A stretch of 64,000 nucleotides of DNA from Rhizopus arrhizus. Its lineage: Eukaryota > Mucoromycota > Mucoromycetes > Mucorales > Rhizopodaceae. The notes beneath the pieces were generated by a model that was not told where the DNA came from, made no database searches, and saw only the letters and a list, made by a program, of their open reading frames with translations. The number at the start of each line of letters is the position of its first letter. Positions within the stretch are counted from its first letter, which is position 1. The position numbers and the translations under genes were made by a program. Below are positions 1-11,995 of this stretch, in pieces. The DNA lies in the NCBI GenBank assembly GCA_024220505.1, contig JAKZZE010000004.1, positions 2,232,001-2,296,000 on the forward strand, given 5' to 3'.

Positions 1-7
1 CATTTGT

Positions 8-537
8 TTATTTACCAAAACATTTCAAAATGAGTTGATAGAAATGATTAGGACAAGGCTGTTCTTCTTGTGGTGGATGATCTTGTGTGATAGAATGATG
101 TGAAGCCATTGAAGTTTGATAACTATAGATTGGTTCATAACTTGATATTGTCTGTGGATAAAATAAGATTTGTCTTTGTTCTTCTTCATCCTCTGAAAGA
201 CTACTGATACTGTCATCATCCTCTTCTTCATCATTTAATAAACAAGATGAAGGTATAAATCCACGTTCTCTTAATAGTTGATGTGTCCACAAAAGATATA
301 ATCCTTCATTATCATCTGGACTGGCTGTTGTTGTTAAATCTATAAATCATTCGTTATCTTCTTCTTTATTCTTTTTTTATTATTATTACTTGATTGAGAC
401 AGTGTGTTGAGTGAACCATAAGTTGGATTTGAGATTGTTTCTTGTAAAATTTAATTTCATGTTTTCATTTATAAATCATGATGTTTACCTTCATTTATAT
501 AATTTGTGGTTGATGAACTAGAAGGTGTTTGTAACAT
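8..537 (-). CDS. Hypothetical acidic protein, possibly continuing past the left edge
   Basis: Three exons read on the minus strand (537..489, 440..390, 339..8) with GT-AG introns and consistent phase. Together they give about 143 residues starting MLQTPSSSSTTNY. The middle is serine/threonine rich. A strongly acidic stretch (NDEEEDDD, then SEDEEEQ) follows a segment beginning LLWTHQLL. I recognise no family. The frame meets a TAA at positions 10-8, but the bases just before it (TTTGGTAAAT on the minus strand) also look like a splice donor, so the real gene may continue to the left of the window. The start was chosen because it is the first ATG of an exon whose phase joins the next two. Confidence 0.5.
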
Positions 538-1408
538 GGACTATTCATCATTCAATGTCTTGTTTATTTTCATTTATTTAATTATTTACCAACTTTGATT
601 TGTTTGAGTGTATCAAGTGAGATGTACTATTCATTTATAAACAATAGAAAGAAAAAAAAGGAGAAGTCAATGAACAATACGATTTATTTAATACTCCCTT
701 TTGAATTACTTCAAATCTTGTACCTTTTATAATATTTTAAAATGAAAACTATAACTAGTTTGCCCTTTAATGTTTATTAAAGCCCTCTTTTATTACTAGT
801 CTTATGATCCTTATTCAATAACTCGTTTAAAAATATGGCTCGTGTTTATTTGATTGGATGTCGATCGTTTTCAATCAGTCATCACTGCACATCATTCTCA
901 CTATCTTTAAAATAGAATAAAAAAGGAGAAAAAAGGAGGACTGTGTATATTCAAATAATAAATGATCCATGTTTGAGTCAAAAGAAAGAGAGAGAGAGAG
1001 AGAAAAGGGTACACTGCTTACTAAAAGTAATACTTAATTATATTCTCACTCTCAATTCAATCCATAAACAATTCTTTCTTTTTGATCGAAAATAAACAAT
1101 TGAAATTCTACTTGTTTGCTCATTCAGCACAGTAGAAAAACAAACCATTTTAATCTCTCTCTTCAATTGACACTCTTGCAGCATCCCATTTAGAAAATTA
1201 CTTTTTTTTTTTTTTTTTTAAAAAAAATAAATTAAAATGATGACTGGTACAGAAATAATAATAATAATAAATGTTGATATCTCTTTCAATTGACTTCTTT
1301 TTGTGACGATAATTGTAAAAAGCTTGTCTACTTTTCTATTTCTTTTTTAAATAGTCAATAAAGTATCGAACGTGTTCTTTGTAAAATCATGTTGAATCTA
1401 GAATAGTT
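538..1408. other. Intergenic, low-complexity AT-rich
   Basis: No coding frame with credible composition. It holds a short GA-dinucleotide run near 984-1003 and a T/A homopolymer run near 1201-1225. Promoter elements of the leftward gene are presumably here but none stands out. Confidence 0.5.
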
Positions 1409-1642
1409 ATGATCATCACTTTACCTTCTGATAAATCATCAATCCTCAAGACTCTAAGCCAAGCAGTGTCTTCAAACACAGAATTCCCGTACTACATCAA
1501 CACGACTTCTCCGCTCTGTTGGTATGATCGCACATCAAATTACGCCAGAATAGATTGTCCAAAAGGATATCTCTCTTATTTTCATTATCACAAAGGACTC
1601 AAATTGAATCATTTCAATTCACTGAACCTAATCGATCCATAG
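1409..1642 (+). CDS. Short unassigned ORF (77 aa)
   Basis: An uninterrupted ATG-initiated frame of 77 residues (MIITLPSDKSSILKTL at the start). It has two cysteines, is rich in tyrosine and serine, and has no recognisable domain. Flanking DNA on both sides is non-coding, and a T-run follows the stop. It could be a small real gene, a degraded exon, or chance. I keep it because residue composition is less biased than in the surrounding AT-rich spurious frames, but support is weak. Confidence 0.2.
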   Translation: MIITLPSDKSSILKTLSQAVSSNTEFPYYINTTSPLCWYDRTSNYARIDCPKGYLSYFHYHKGLKLNHFNSLNLIDP

Positions 1643-2196
1643 TCAATCGATTTCTTTTTTTTTTTTTCATCTCTACACAATGACTATCATCAGAATGTTT
1701 AAAAAACGGTTTCATTTCTAGACAAAAGCTTATCCTAAAGCCTACTGTAATCCATAAGAGGGGAACCCACCCTCTCTCTTTCTCTCTGATTGTAGTTTGG
1801 CCTGTGATAATGACTGCATTCAACTTGTATCAACAAAGAATCAATAGTTGAATATATCTAAACTGTATCACTGCTTATTGAAAACAATCATCTTTTATTG
1901 ACTAATCCGATTTGATCTAGTCTTTATTAAAAAAGATATTAGAACTGTACTGGATTGTAATGATTTGTAATACAGAATAAATGTATTCTTTTGATCATCA
2001 TTTTAACGCGTTGATTTTATAATCAACATCTCTAAAGAAGTAGAACTCTTTCTTGGCAAAAATTTGAATTTATTTATTTGAATGAGCGAACAATTTATAG
2101 CATAAATAAAAATGTGACAGAAAAAGAGGGAGCACTAAATAGAATGATAATTTTTTTTTTTCTATTTATTTCTTTTTTTTTTTTTTCTTTCTGTAA
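1643..2196. other. Intergenic upstream of PMT4-like gene
   Basis: No gene seen. T-rich tracts at about 2151-2185 lie immediately before the ATG of the mannosyltransferase gene and probably belong to its promoter or 5' leader. Confidence 0.5.
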
Positions 2197-5100
2197 ATGA
2201 CAACAGACTATATACCAAAACAACCACCACCTGTTGATAGATATCAAACAGATCATGTTCCTGTCTCTATCGGCTTAGAGGATGCTGCTTATTCTTCTGG
2301 TTTAAATAATATCAACTTTCGTAAAAGAAATACTATAAAAAGACTCGAACACAGTGACTATGATTCAGAAGACTTTGATTTATCCAAAACAGACAAAGTG
2401 AAGCAAAGAAAAGAATTATTAAAGAGACAAAGTCGTAAAAGAGATTGGTATATTGTTTTGGGCTTGACGCTTTGGGCAGTGTATATTCGTCTTTGGAAAA
2501 TATCTCAACCGTCATCCGTAGTGTAAGTATCCTTTTTGTCATACATTACAAATGATTAAATAGAAAAGAAAGGTTTGATGAAGTACACTTTGGTGGATTT
2601 GCTACAAAATACATCAAGACACGCTTCTTTATGGATGTCCATCCACCGGTATGTACTAGGGTTGTCATTGTTTATATGCAAACTAATTCCTTTCTTTTTT
2701 TAATTATCAGTTGGCAAAAATGTTAATTGCGCTTGTGGGCAAACTGGCGGGTTTAAAGGATTTTGATTTTAAAGAGATTGGAAAGTAAGAGTGTGAGAGT
2801 GAGAAAGAGAAAAAATATTGATGATTGTATAGAGATTATCTTGTAGATCAGGTTCCTTATGTTCCAATGAGATTCTTTTGTGGCCTAATGGGCTTATTAG
2901 TCGTCCCGATTGCCTACCTTACAGTGCGTGGTGCTGGTCATTCAGTTGCTGCTGGATTGGTTGCTGCTCTCATGGTGTGTTATGGTAAGTGTTGAAGACA
3001 AAGGCAAGAACAAAGTGAATTGAATGATTTAGAAAATGGATTGATCGCCAACAATCGATTGATCTTACTTGATCCTCCCCTCTTGTTCTTCACCTCTCTG
3101 ACCGTATTAATGTGGATCAACTTTTATAATCAACGACGTAAACCATTTCAATTTTGGTGGTATCTTTGGTTAGCAGCCACAGGTGCTGGATTAGGTTTGA
3201 CTGTCAGTTGTAAATGGGTTGGGCTGTTTACGATCGCAACCATTGGTACTTCAACTATAAAGAATCTATGGGAAATTTGGGGAAATACGCGTATATCAAA
3301 GGTAAGAGGGAAGAAGAAATAAAGTGTACAAGATTAGCTGAATGGATCTTTAAAAGTATGTGTTTGCAAGACATTTTGGGGCTAGAGCTCTTTGTCTGAT
3401 TGTATTACCCATCATGATTTATATGATGATGTTCGCTATTCACTTCCACTCCTTACCTAATAGCGGTGAAGGTGACGGTTTCATGTCGCCAGAATTTCAA
3501 CAAACATTGGACGGTCATGCATACATTCAATCACCTGTTGGTAAGCGTATGTTGTAGAAGAGTGTAAAAGAGACTGATGTTTTTATATAGACATTGCATA
3601 TGAATCAAAAGTGTTTATTAGACATATAGCTACCAGAGGCGGATATCTTCATTCACACCCTCATCATTATCCTGGTGGCAGTAAACGTAGGTTGACGGAA
3701 ATGAATACAGCAGGGGATGCTTACATTCTATTAATCTAGAGCAACAGGTTACACTTTATCCTCATCGTGACGATAATAACTGGTGGACAATTAGAAAAGT
3801 CGATGATGAAGAGACACATTCGATTGAATACGTCAAACACGGAGACATTGTTACTTTAAAGCACTCTGATTCAGTGAAACGATTACATTCTCATGACATT
3901 AGGCCTCCAATGACAGATGTCGAATACCATAATGAAGTGAGGTAAGAATGGATGATACACAATGTTGATTATTACAAATGACTGACGAGCCCTTGATATA
4001 CAGTACCTATGGATTCGAGAATTTTACGGGTGATGCCAATGATCACTGGAGAGTGGAGATCATTGAAGGAGATAGACATGATCCAGTCTCAAAGGAAAGA
4101 CTAAGGACGATTCATTCAAAATTCCGTTTAGTACATGTCACGACAGGCTGTACCTTGTTTTCTCATTCTGTGAAATTACCCGAGTGGGGATATGATCAAC
4201 AGGAAGTCACTTGTATCAAGGGAGGAAAAATGCCCAAGACACTATGGTACATTGAGACAACAGAAAATCCAATGTGTAAGTGATTCGCTACTATCACAAG
4301 GAACATTCTATTCATCCTCCTCTAGTGCCGCCCGAGACAGAAAAAGTGACATACAATAAGCCAGGTTTTATTGCTAAATTTGTCGAATTGAACAAAGTAA
4401 TGTGGGATACAAACAAAGGCCTTACTTCCTCTCATCCTTATGATTCAAGGCCAGAGGTAAAGTTTCGATCACTTGTAAACATACGTCTATACTAATGTGC
4501 ACAAGTCCTGGCCATTCTTACGACGAGGCATTAATTTTTGGTCAAAAGACAAGTTGCATCTTTATCTATTAGGAAATCCTTTGGTTTATTGGTCTGCAAC
4601 CATTTCCATCTTTGTTTATTTTGCAGCAAAGGGTGCAGTGACCCTCTTGGAAAAGAGAGGAATAGCAAAAGATTTTGGTGGTAAAAAAAAAAAAAAAAAA
4701 AAAAGTCGATGGGAAACGCAAAAGATGCTTACACAAGCTTTTTTCTTCTCCCTTTAGAATTGAGGAAATTTTATGATGAATCAGCAGGTTTTTTCCTGGT
4801 TGGGTGGCTATTCCATTTTGGGCCATTTTTTTTGATGGGAAGACAATTGTTTTTGCATCACTACATGCCCGCGCTCTATTTCTCTATTCTATTATTTGCT
4901 GTTGGTTTTGATCTCTTTACGATTCGTTTGATGAGTCGTAAAAGGTTAATGGTAGCTGGCTTATGGATTTTGTCCATTATCTATGTCTACAGGTGCTTTA
5001 TACCTATTACTTATGCTGAACCTTGGACACAATCACTGTGTGAGAAAGCAAAGTGGCGATCTACGTGGGATTTTAACTGTGCAGAGTAAGTTTTTCTTTT

Positions 5101-5348
5101 ATGAATCAGTACAAGCTTATTTATGTGTTATTGTTAGGTATCATCATGATATTGAAAGTTATAACATCAAAAAACCATTGATCATAGAGGGAATTGATAA
5201 AGTGAAAAGCGTTGTTAGCTCATATTGGGCTAACTATCCAGCAGAAGTAGCTGGTGTAGTTAATATTGTATCAGACGCAATTAATGTGCCTAATAATCAA
5301 CAAAGTGAAAATATAGAACAGGTTGATTTCACTACTGGTACACAATAA
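2197..5348 (+). CDS. PMT4: Protein O-mannosyltransferase, PMT4 type
   Basis: Transfers mannose from dolichyl-phosphate mannose to Ser/Thr of secretory proteins in the ER membrane. Thirteen exons fit in phase: 2197-2522, 2573-2648, 2711-2784, 2833-2984, 3033-3301, 3357-3540, 3591-3686, 3740-3941, 4004-4275, 4326-4456, 4506-4680, 4758-5085, 5138-5348, giving about 831 aa. The first luminal loop carries FDEVHFGG and MDVHPPLAK, with the conserved acidic Asp-Glu pair of the PMT family; the FDEVHF form is typical of PMT4 rather than PMT1/PMT2. Several membrane segments follow. The central MIR region begins near GGYLHSHPHHYPGG, and the C-terminal part has LHHYMPALYFS. The cytosolic N-terminus is long and hydrophilic. 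The weakest joins are exons 5/6 and 9/10, where the frame only closes if introns 3302-3356 and 4276-4325 are removed. Confidence 0.9.
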
Positions 5349-6461
5349 ACAAAAAAAAAATTACTATTTCCATTTTTTTTTTTTTTTTTTTTTTTTAGTC
5401 CCTGGATTTACAGCATTTTCAAACAAGCAGAAAATCAAAAGCCTGAGCGCTTCGATAGTCATACTTATCCTTCTTGAGTCTAATTAAAGAATTTTAAAAA
5501 GAAAGCGGAATCAAGAGGCACTTACTCTAATCTCAAGTTTACTCAACACATTCTTGAGATTGCACAAAAAGTAATATGAAAAATCGATGGATACACCAAT
5601 TGCTCTACTTATTTCTTCTGTCACCATCTTCACGATAAAAATAAGCTATTATTAAGATACCTATAAAAAATTACCAGAAAAAGCACCAATATTGCCGAAT
5701 AAGGCGTCCCGATCCGAACTTAAATTTTGTCCTCTTCCCAAAAAAAAAAGGGTCGAGAAACACAGTACGACAACGGTTCTTATGATCGACTACTGTTTGT
5801 CTGACTTTGTTGCAAAATAATGAGATGAATTTAACAATCTTGTTGACGCGTTTATTAAGCATCACGAAAATGCATATACTGATCTGAACGAATTCATCTA
5901 GAATAATAGGAGGTAGAATTCTTATTTGGTATCTCTTTGATGTCATGCTTCATAACACCAAAGAGATAAAAGTAGTACGGCAGACACATTGAAGAGTATA
6001 GGTAGCAGAGGTCTCTATCCGTTCTTTTGTATTGGTCATAGGAAGTCGAGAAGCAGATTAGTTCGTAAGAACAAAAGGGGGTTTTAGCTACATACCACTG
6101 AAAGGAATGAATCTAAACAGGCTTGACTTTTTATAAACTAGAACTCTGAAACAAGATTATAAAGCTATCGCGTGAACCTTTGCAACCTTGCTGCCAAAAC
6201 AAATCAGCTTATCCACTAATCTATTTCGACTTTTGACATAAAGCTTTTTTTTTTTCTCGCATGCTCTTAATTTTTTTTTTGGAAATACTGTGTTACATTT
6301 GTACTACTTTTATGTGAAAACAGTATATTCTATATTTTTACTAGTTTTCTTTGTATCTTGATTTTGCTTTTCTTTTTTGTATTTTTTTTTTTTGGTTTTT
6401 GTTTCTTTTTGTTAAATCACAAATCAAGTTATTATTATAGTGAATAATTGATTCAAGAAAA
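5349..6461. other. Intergenic with unassigned short frames
   Basis: Several short open frames occur on the minus strand (for example 5671-5946, and an ATG-initiated frame near 6041 reading MTNTKERIET). None can be joined into a recognisable protein. T-runs at 5373-5396 and 6246-6290 follow and precede the flanking genes. I see no confident feature. Confidence 0.4.
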
Positions 6462-8571
6462 ATGTTCAGGAAAAAATCATTGCTCTTCATCTTTACTGCA
6501 TTGTTTACAACCACAGTTGCTTCACATATCAGTAATATAACAGCGTCAGGCACTTGTGTCAAATATCCCATAAACGCGACTTGTTCGGTACGTTTTGCAG
6601 AGTAGATCCCGCTTTTACTGCTTGTAATAATAGCAAATTAATTCCCGATCTTAGAAATACATAGATTACGATATACTTTTACCAAGCTCAATTAAGCTTC
6701 AAACAATAGAATCAAGCTTGCAGTCATCACTGAAACAATTGAATATAAACCAGCCTGATTGCCTTGATGCCTATTCTCGTTATCTTTGCTCAAAAACATA
6801 TCCAGCTTGCCAGAATACTATTTCTTACAGTAAGCACAAAATAAAAAAAGAAGCTTGTACGACCATTTGATGATTTTTTTTTTTTTTTTTTTTTAATTTA
6901 GAAACCAATGTCACTACAGATTGTTTATCAAACTGTAAGAAAGTCAATAGTGTATGCTCAAGTATATTCAAGACAGCCGGCCAAACATATCTTTTACCCA
7001 ATTGTACATCGAAATCAACTTGTATTTCTACACAAAGTAATAAAAAAAAGAAGCTTTTCCTGATGAAAACAATTAAAAATTCCTAATATATCATATGTAG
7101 TGTCACAGGACAAAATTAATAGAAAAAGGCTAAATATATTGGCTGCCCCATCCTCTACAGAATTAGTGAAGGATTGCCCTTCTCCTTTTGTTAAAGACAC
7201 GCTTGCTAGTATAGGTGATGGACAAACAACTGATAAAAAGTTCTGCCTGCTTGGTTGTTGTGCTCCTTGTCCTTTACAAAATTTTGTAAGTTTTATTATC
7301 ATTTAGTTTCAAATCATTGAACGCTCTTTTTTTTTTATAGATTTATAAAAAGGGTTGGGCCGAGAAAGGATTTAATACTTCAAATGCGCTTAGATTTGTA
7401 TCTGCCATCTTATCCTTCTTTTTAGTCGTCAGTTATTTGGTCTTACCTGATAAAAGAAGGTAAAGAAATGACGATATGATTAAGTAAGAAGGATACTAAA
7501 TTGTGCCTAGACATCCTTCACTTTTGATTCTAAACTTGTCCATCAGCATCTTTCTATTTAGTATGACATCTTTCTTTGCCATAGGAAACTTAAAACGAGT
7601 ACAGTGTGCATCAAACGGTATCAGCCCAGGTGAAATGGATAATAATAAGCTTTGTGCTGCTCAAGGTTTTTTTTTTTTTAATTAATCAATATTGAATTTC
7701 CTTCTAACCGTTTATGTAGGAGCTATTCTGGTATTTGGGTCCTTTGCCACTGCTTTTTGGTGTAGTGCGCTCATTTTAAACCTTCATCTTCACACTGTAT
7801 GGAATTATGGATTCTTTACAAATAGATACGTCTTGCTCAACACCATCTGCTGGGGAATACCAGCTGCAATTACTTGTATTGCGATTGGTCTACATGCAAT
7901 CAAGTTTGAAGTTGCTAGTCTGTGTTTGGTGTCTATGGAGTATATATTTAAGCTCTTCTTTTATCCATTAGCTGCCATCATCATTCCAAGTTTTCTTGTA
8001 CACATTGCTACCTTTTTCTATATCGCACATATCGCGATTCGTGAAGGACTTCAATCTGATATGACACAATCATTATCAGCAGGAAATCATCCTGATCGTC
8101 AACCAGCCGTCAACCATCGCCATATCATGGCTGCTGTTCAAATTCAGTGGAGAGCCTTGATGTTGGCTGTTGCAGCTATTGTTACTGTTTTATTCTACTG
8201 GGTAAAGCAAAGTAAAAACGCACCATTCCTCGCTTTTAACACGTACATTTTTATAGCTGGCCTACATGACACAAATGAGTCGCATTACTCAAATACTAGA
8301 CAATGCTTCATTTACTGCTACTTGGGTTCACTGTATGATCACACCAGAAATGGACCAGGACACATGTTATGATTTAATCAAATCGTCTTTACCTTCTTTC
8401 CCACTCATGCTATCTGCTGACATCTTGGCAGGTCTCATTGGCTTCTGGCTCTTTATTCTTTTTGCAAAGCGATCCTTGTGGCGCGAATGGAATGATTTGA
8501 TTTATGATATTCGCTTGACATTAACTGGAAGCAAATTTAAAAAGAATCGAGAACAGTTCTTCACACTCTAA
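6462..8571 (+). CDS. Frizzled-like seven-helix receptor with cysteine-rich domain
   Basis: Eight exons join in phase (6462-6587, 6655-6829, 6902-7036, 7101-7285, 7341-7459, 7511-7665, 7720-8201, 8257-8571), giving 563 aa. Residues 1-22 form a signal peptide (MFRKKSLLFIFTALF). The ectodomain then has ten cysteines spaced as in a Frizzled CRD: C-x8-C near the N-terminus, then CLDAYSRYLC, SKTYPAC, CLSNC-x6-C and a final C-x5-C. A second cysteine cluster (CLLGCCAPCP) precedes the membrane region, as the linker cysteines do in Frizzled proteins. About seven hydrophobic helices follow, beginning NALRFVSAILSFFLVVSYLV and ending ILAGLIGFWLFILF. Directly after the last helix, AKRSLWREW sits where animal Frizzleds have KTxxxW, but the motif is not exact. 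The family is known from animals, slime moulds and some early fungi. The ligand is unknown, and fungi lack Wnt. Confidence 0.85.
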
Positions 8572-10443
8572 AGCATCATCTCCAGTTTTTTGTTTTGTTT
8601 TGTTTTTTTTTTTTTTTCATACCGCACTCATATTCCAAGCATATCCTGCGTGGATCGTTTCTTTTTGGCCTATATTTTTGTGAAACACACTTTCCCGCTT
8701 CTAAGAACAGAAAGGGTTGTGTTACTCTGCAAATAAAAAAGGGCGGGAACCTTTATGATTTTCAGAAATAAACGATTGATGTCCTACTCTCTCACGCAGC
8801 AATACATTTTAGTCATTTCTTATAAGATAAAAGAGGTGCAGTTAATATCTGTTATAATAACTATGAGCTTTTGGTACTTTCACACAATAGCTGTATTTAA
8901 TTGATTATAAAAAAAGTTAAATGTTTGATACACAGGCTAATTTAACTTGCATGCAGACAAATAATAATAAAAAAAAACTACGCTCTCTTTGTTTTGTAGT
9001 AATAGCTTCTTTTTTGCTTGATCGCTGGTTTGTATACAAAGCTGAAGATATATTAATGCACTAGTGTACTTTACATCCAACAACCAGTCATTTCAATGTT
9101 CTAAGCTGAAGTTGATTTTAACTAATAAAAAAGAGTAATTTAAACCAACAGTTTAGTAAAAAAAAAAAAAAAAAAAAAGTCAAACTTCCTTTAGTTATTT
9201 TAAATGCTGTAGATAATTGATTGAATCAAAAGCCAAATTTTCAGCTATTTCAAGTATTAAGCATGAGTACACCTATTAAAAAGGAACGAAAGGTTATTGG
9301 CTATAATTAAAAGATAACTTTTATGTCCACTTTGTTGCAATTGAACTCAGCCGTTTTCAGCCATTCTATGAAATTGATTCTGTTAATGAATTTTAACAGG
9401 TTGCTTCTAATATTTTAGTCTATTGCAAATAAAAGTAAAGACTGATTTCAGTGATCCTTTCCTGTTAAGTGGATGGTTTTTGCTTCGCAAAAGTGAAATG
9501 ACACTTCTCATTAAAAGGTTGAACTTGTACCATAACCCAAACGGAAGAACATACTCTTAGTGAGTTTAAACCTAAAGCATCTTACGCAAAAAGAAAATGA
9601 TAAGGTTGATACTTTCATTAATGCAACAAGACTGCTATACTTACAGCTGCAGAGGTCAGTTGCGCTACTGATGATATCTTTGATCCTGTGCAAAACTAAT
9701 CCCATACTCGAGATGACGGAAGATCGTATCTTATCTAATTGCAATATGGTTAAACAAATGTTTATTTGTCAAAATTTAATGACCTTTTGAACACACAACA
9801 GCTTTGTAAATGAGCTATTCCCTAAAGAAAAAAAAAAAAAAAGAAACAGCTGGTTGCTTGTGATTGAAATTGAAAACTTTCAAAGCTTGTTTTCACCTTT
9901 TAAATTGTATTTTATTTCTACAAGTTAAACTAGTTTTCAACACATGAATACATTCAACTTTATTTTTGAGAATAGTCAAGGTAAGTTGAGAGACAAGTTA
10001 ATGGAAGCAGATGAGTAGGTTCTTGACCTCAAAAGTTTGACTCTCCAAGAGCGAATATTTGTAAGCATAGCTTAGCAATCCTATGCTGGGTAAAGACAAT
10101 GCCAATAATGAAAATATAAAAAGTTGCCAAAACGGTGTGCCGTTTATTCTGGCATCGATAAATACAACTTTTATCTTACGATAGATCCATCTTTATGGAC
10201 TCGTTAAACATTCAATATCATGTTGAAATAAATAAAAAACCTATCTAATTTGTTCCTTTTTCTTTCTTTTAGGTTGTCATTGAATTATTATTTTTTTACA
10301 ACAAACGATTGTTAAAAGCATAAAAACAAAAATAGAAATGTGACAAATAAATTCAGAAAAATAAAGATTAAAAAAGCAGCATCAAATTCTAAAACCAAGA
10401 CAATTTAATATGAAAACACTGTAAATAATTTGAATTAAATCAT
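8572..10443. other. Long intergenic region
   Basis: About 1.9 kb of AT-rich DNA without a credible gene. T/A runs occur at about 8605-8618 and 9159-9178. Short frames at 9511-9790 on both strands overlap each other and look accidental. No tRNA or repeat was recognised. Confidence 0.5.
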
Positions 10444-11019
10444 TTATTCTTCGTCTTCTTCATCAGCAGCTTCACCGCTACCGGCAGCAGCTCTCTTTCT
10501 CTTGACACGACCAGCACGGCCACCACCGTAGGGAGAGGTCAAGGCAAAGTCAATGTGCTTTTGAGAATCCAAACGGACGATGAAAGAGGGAACATTGACG
10601 ATTTGCTTACCAACACGAATGTGACGTTGACGGATCAAGACACGAGCGTGGTGAATAGACTTGGCAAGACCCAACTTGAAAACTTGGGTTTGGAGACGAC
10701 GTTCCAAGAAATCTTCAATCTTGAGGGCAAGAACGTAATCAAGCTTCATGCGGGTTTCGTCAAGGACACCGATACGAACCAAACGACGAATCAAGGCATT
10801 ACCTTCAAAGAGACGACGAGGGTCCTTTTCGTCCAACTTTAAAAGTTCACGAGCAGCACGACGAATCTTGGAAAGGGTGAAACCAACTCTCCAGATTTCT
10901 CTCTTGTTCTTCAAACCGAATTCACCAATCAACTTGAGTTCTTGGTCAAGACGGGCAGATTCGAAAGGACGCTTGGGGACAGTGGAAGTCTTGTGGTAGT
11001 TTCTGGTGGTTCCAGTCAT
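10444..11019 (-). CDS. RPS9: 40S ribosomal protein S9 (uS4)
   Basis: Single-exon 191-aa protein, the usual length for eukaryotic S9, a primary rRNA-binding protein of the small-subunit body. It begins [20 protein letters not shown], matching the conserved NYxKTxxxPKRPFE start apart from a few extra N-terminal residues. The S4 RNA-binding segment lies near residues 105-165 ([20 protein letters not shown], then [17 protein letters not shown]). The C-terminus ends in a basic then acidic tail ([15 protein letters not shown]). Codon use is GC-richer than in neighbours, as expected for a highly expressed gene. It shares a 310-bp divergent intergenic region with RPL21, suggesting coordinated expression. 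Confidence 0.98.
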   Translation of the reverse strand: MTGTTRNYHKTSTVPKRPFESARLDQELKLIGEFGLKNKREIWRVGFTLSKIRRAARELLKLDEKDPRRLFEGNALIRRLVRIGVLDETRMKLDYVLALKIEDFLERRLQTQVFKLGLAKSIHHARVLIRQRHIRVGKQIVNVPSFIVRLDSQKHIDFALTSPYGGGRAGRVKRKRAAAGSGEAADEEDEE

Positions 11020-11329
11020 TGTTATAAAAGAGAAGGAGCTTTCAAAAAATTAGGATAGCCCTTTTTTTTTCTTTCTTGGATGGCTTGGTGACAACGTGAC
11101 TTGCTGAATCAGAAAAAAAATTTTTAAGACTCGTTCTCAGCGAATAACCGTGCAGAGAGAGAGGGGTGAAGAAAGGTGGGGGTGGACAATAAGTTAGGCG
11201 CTGGACTGCTCAGGCAAAAAGAGTTTTCTTTCTCTTTATTTTTGTGCAAACTTTGACAGGTAAACTTTTAACATGCCATCAATTCAATAAATAAAGCAAT
11301 ACTCATTTTATAAATTCACACAATGTAGA
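11020..11329. promoter_or_regulatory. Divergent promoter of RPS9 and RPL21
   Basis: The only DNA between the two ribosomal protein start codons. It is locally GC-richer than the surrounding intergenic DNA around 11140-11215, with a purine-rich GAGAGAGAGGGG segment and a GGTGGGGGTGG segment, and has pyrimidine tracts on either side. A shared bidirectional promoter is an inference from gene arrangement; no named factor site was identified. Confidence 0.55.
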
Positions 11330-11995
11330 ATGCCTCACTCTTTTGGTCGTAAGTAGTCTTATAACATCAGCTCATGTTCGTTGCAACCCACACACAATTA
11401 TTTTTTTGTTAGTCCGTGCTCGTACTCGTCACATGTTCTCTCGTAACTTCAGAGAACATGGTGTCATCCCTCTCTCCACCTACTTGAAGACTTACAAGGT
11501 CGGTGACATTGTTGACATCAAGGCTAATGCTGCTGTCCAAAAGGGTATGCCTCACAAGTTCTACCACGGGTAAGTTGGGCTGCAAAAAAAGAAAAAAAAA
11601 ATGCCTGTTGAACAATATATTGAAAATTTTAAATTAGTCGTACTGGTATCATCTACAACGTTACCAAGTCCTCTGTCGGTGTTATTGTTCACAAGGTCGT
11701 TGGTAACCGCTACATTGAGAAGCGTGTTAATGTCCGTGTTGAACACATCAGACACTCCAAGTGCCGTCAAGAATTCTTGGACCGTGTCAAGTCCAACGCT
11801 CAAAAGAAGAAGGAAGCCAAGGCTGCTGGTGGTAAGTTTTTTTTTTGTGGTTGAATTGAATCATTTCTAATATTTATCATAGTCACTTTCAACCTCAAGA
11901 GACTTCCTGCTCAACCTCGTGATGCTCGCCACGTCTCCACCAAGAACAATGTTCCTCAAACTATTGCTCCTATTCCTTATGAAACCCTCATCTAA
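11330..11995 (+). CDS. RPL21: 60S ribosomal protein L21 (eL21)
   Basis: Four exons (11330-11348, 11413-11569, 11638-11831, 11883-11995) give 160 aa, the normal length of eL21. The first exon encodes only MPHSFG and one base. The joined protein shows the family segments [64 protein letters not shown] and the C-terminal [14 protein letters not shown]. It is a structural protein of the large subunit near the central protuberance and 5S rRNA. A tiny first exon followed by an intron is common for fungal ribosomal protein genes. It is divergent from RPS9. Confidence 0.97.

Noticed and set aside
4276..4325. Frameshift in the PMT4-like gene
   Set aside because: A 50-nt GT-AG intron removes the break and restores the expected PETEKVTYNKPGF segment.
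5671..5946. 91-codon minus-strand frame considered as a transposase fragment
   Set aside because: No domain motif is present, and it has no start or splice context linking it to a larger protein.
10555..10999. Plus-strand frames of 83-95 codons
   Set aside because: They are antisense shadows of the RPS9 coding region.
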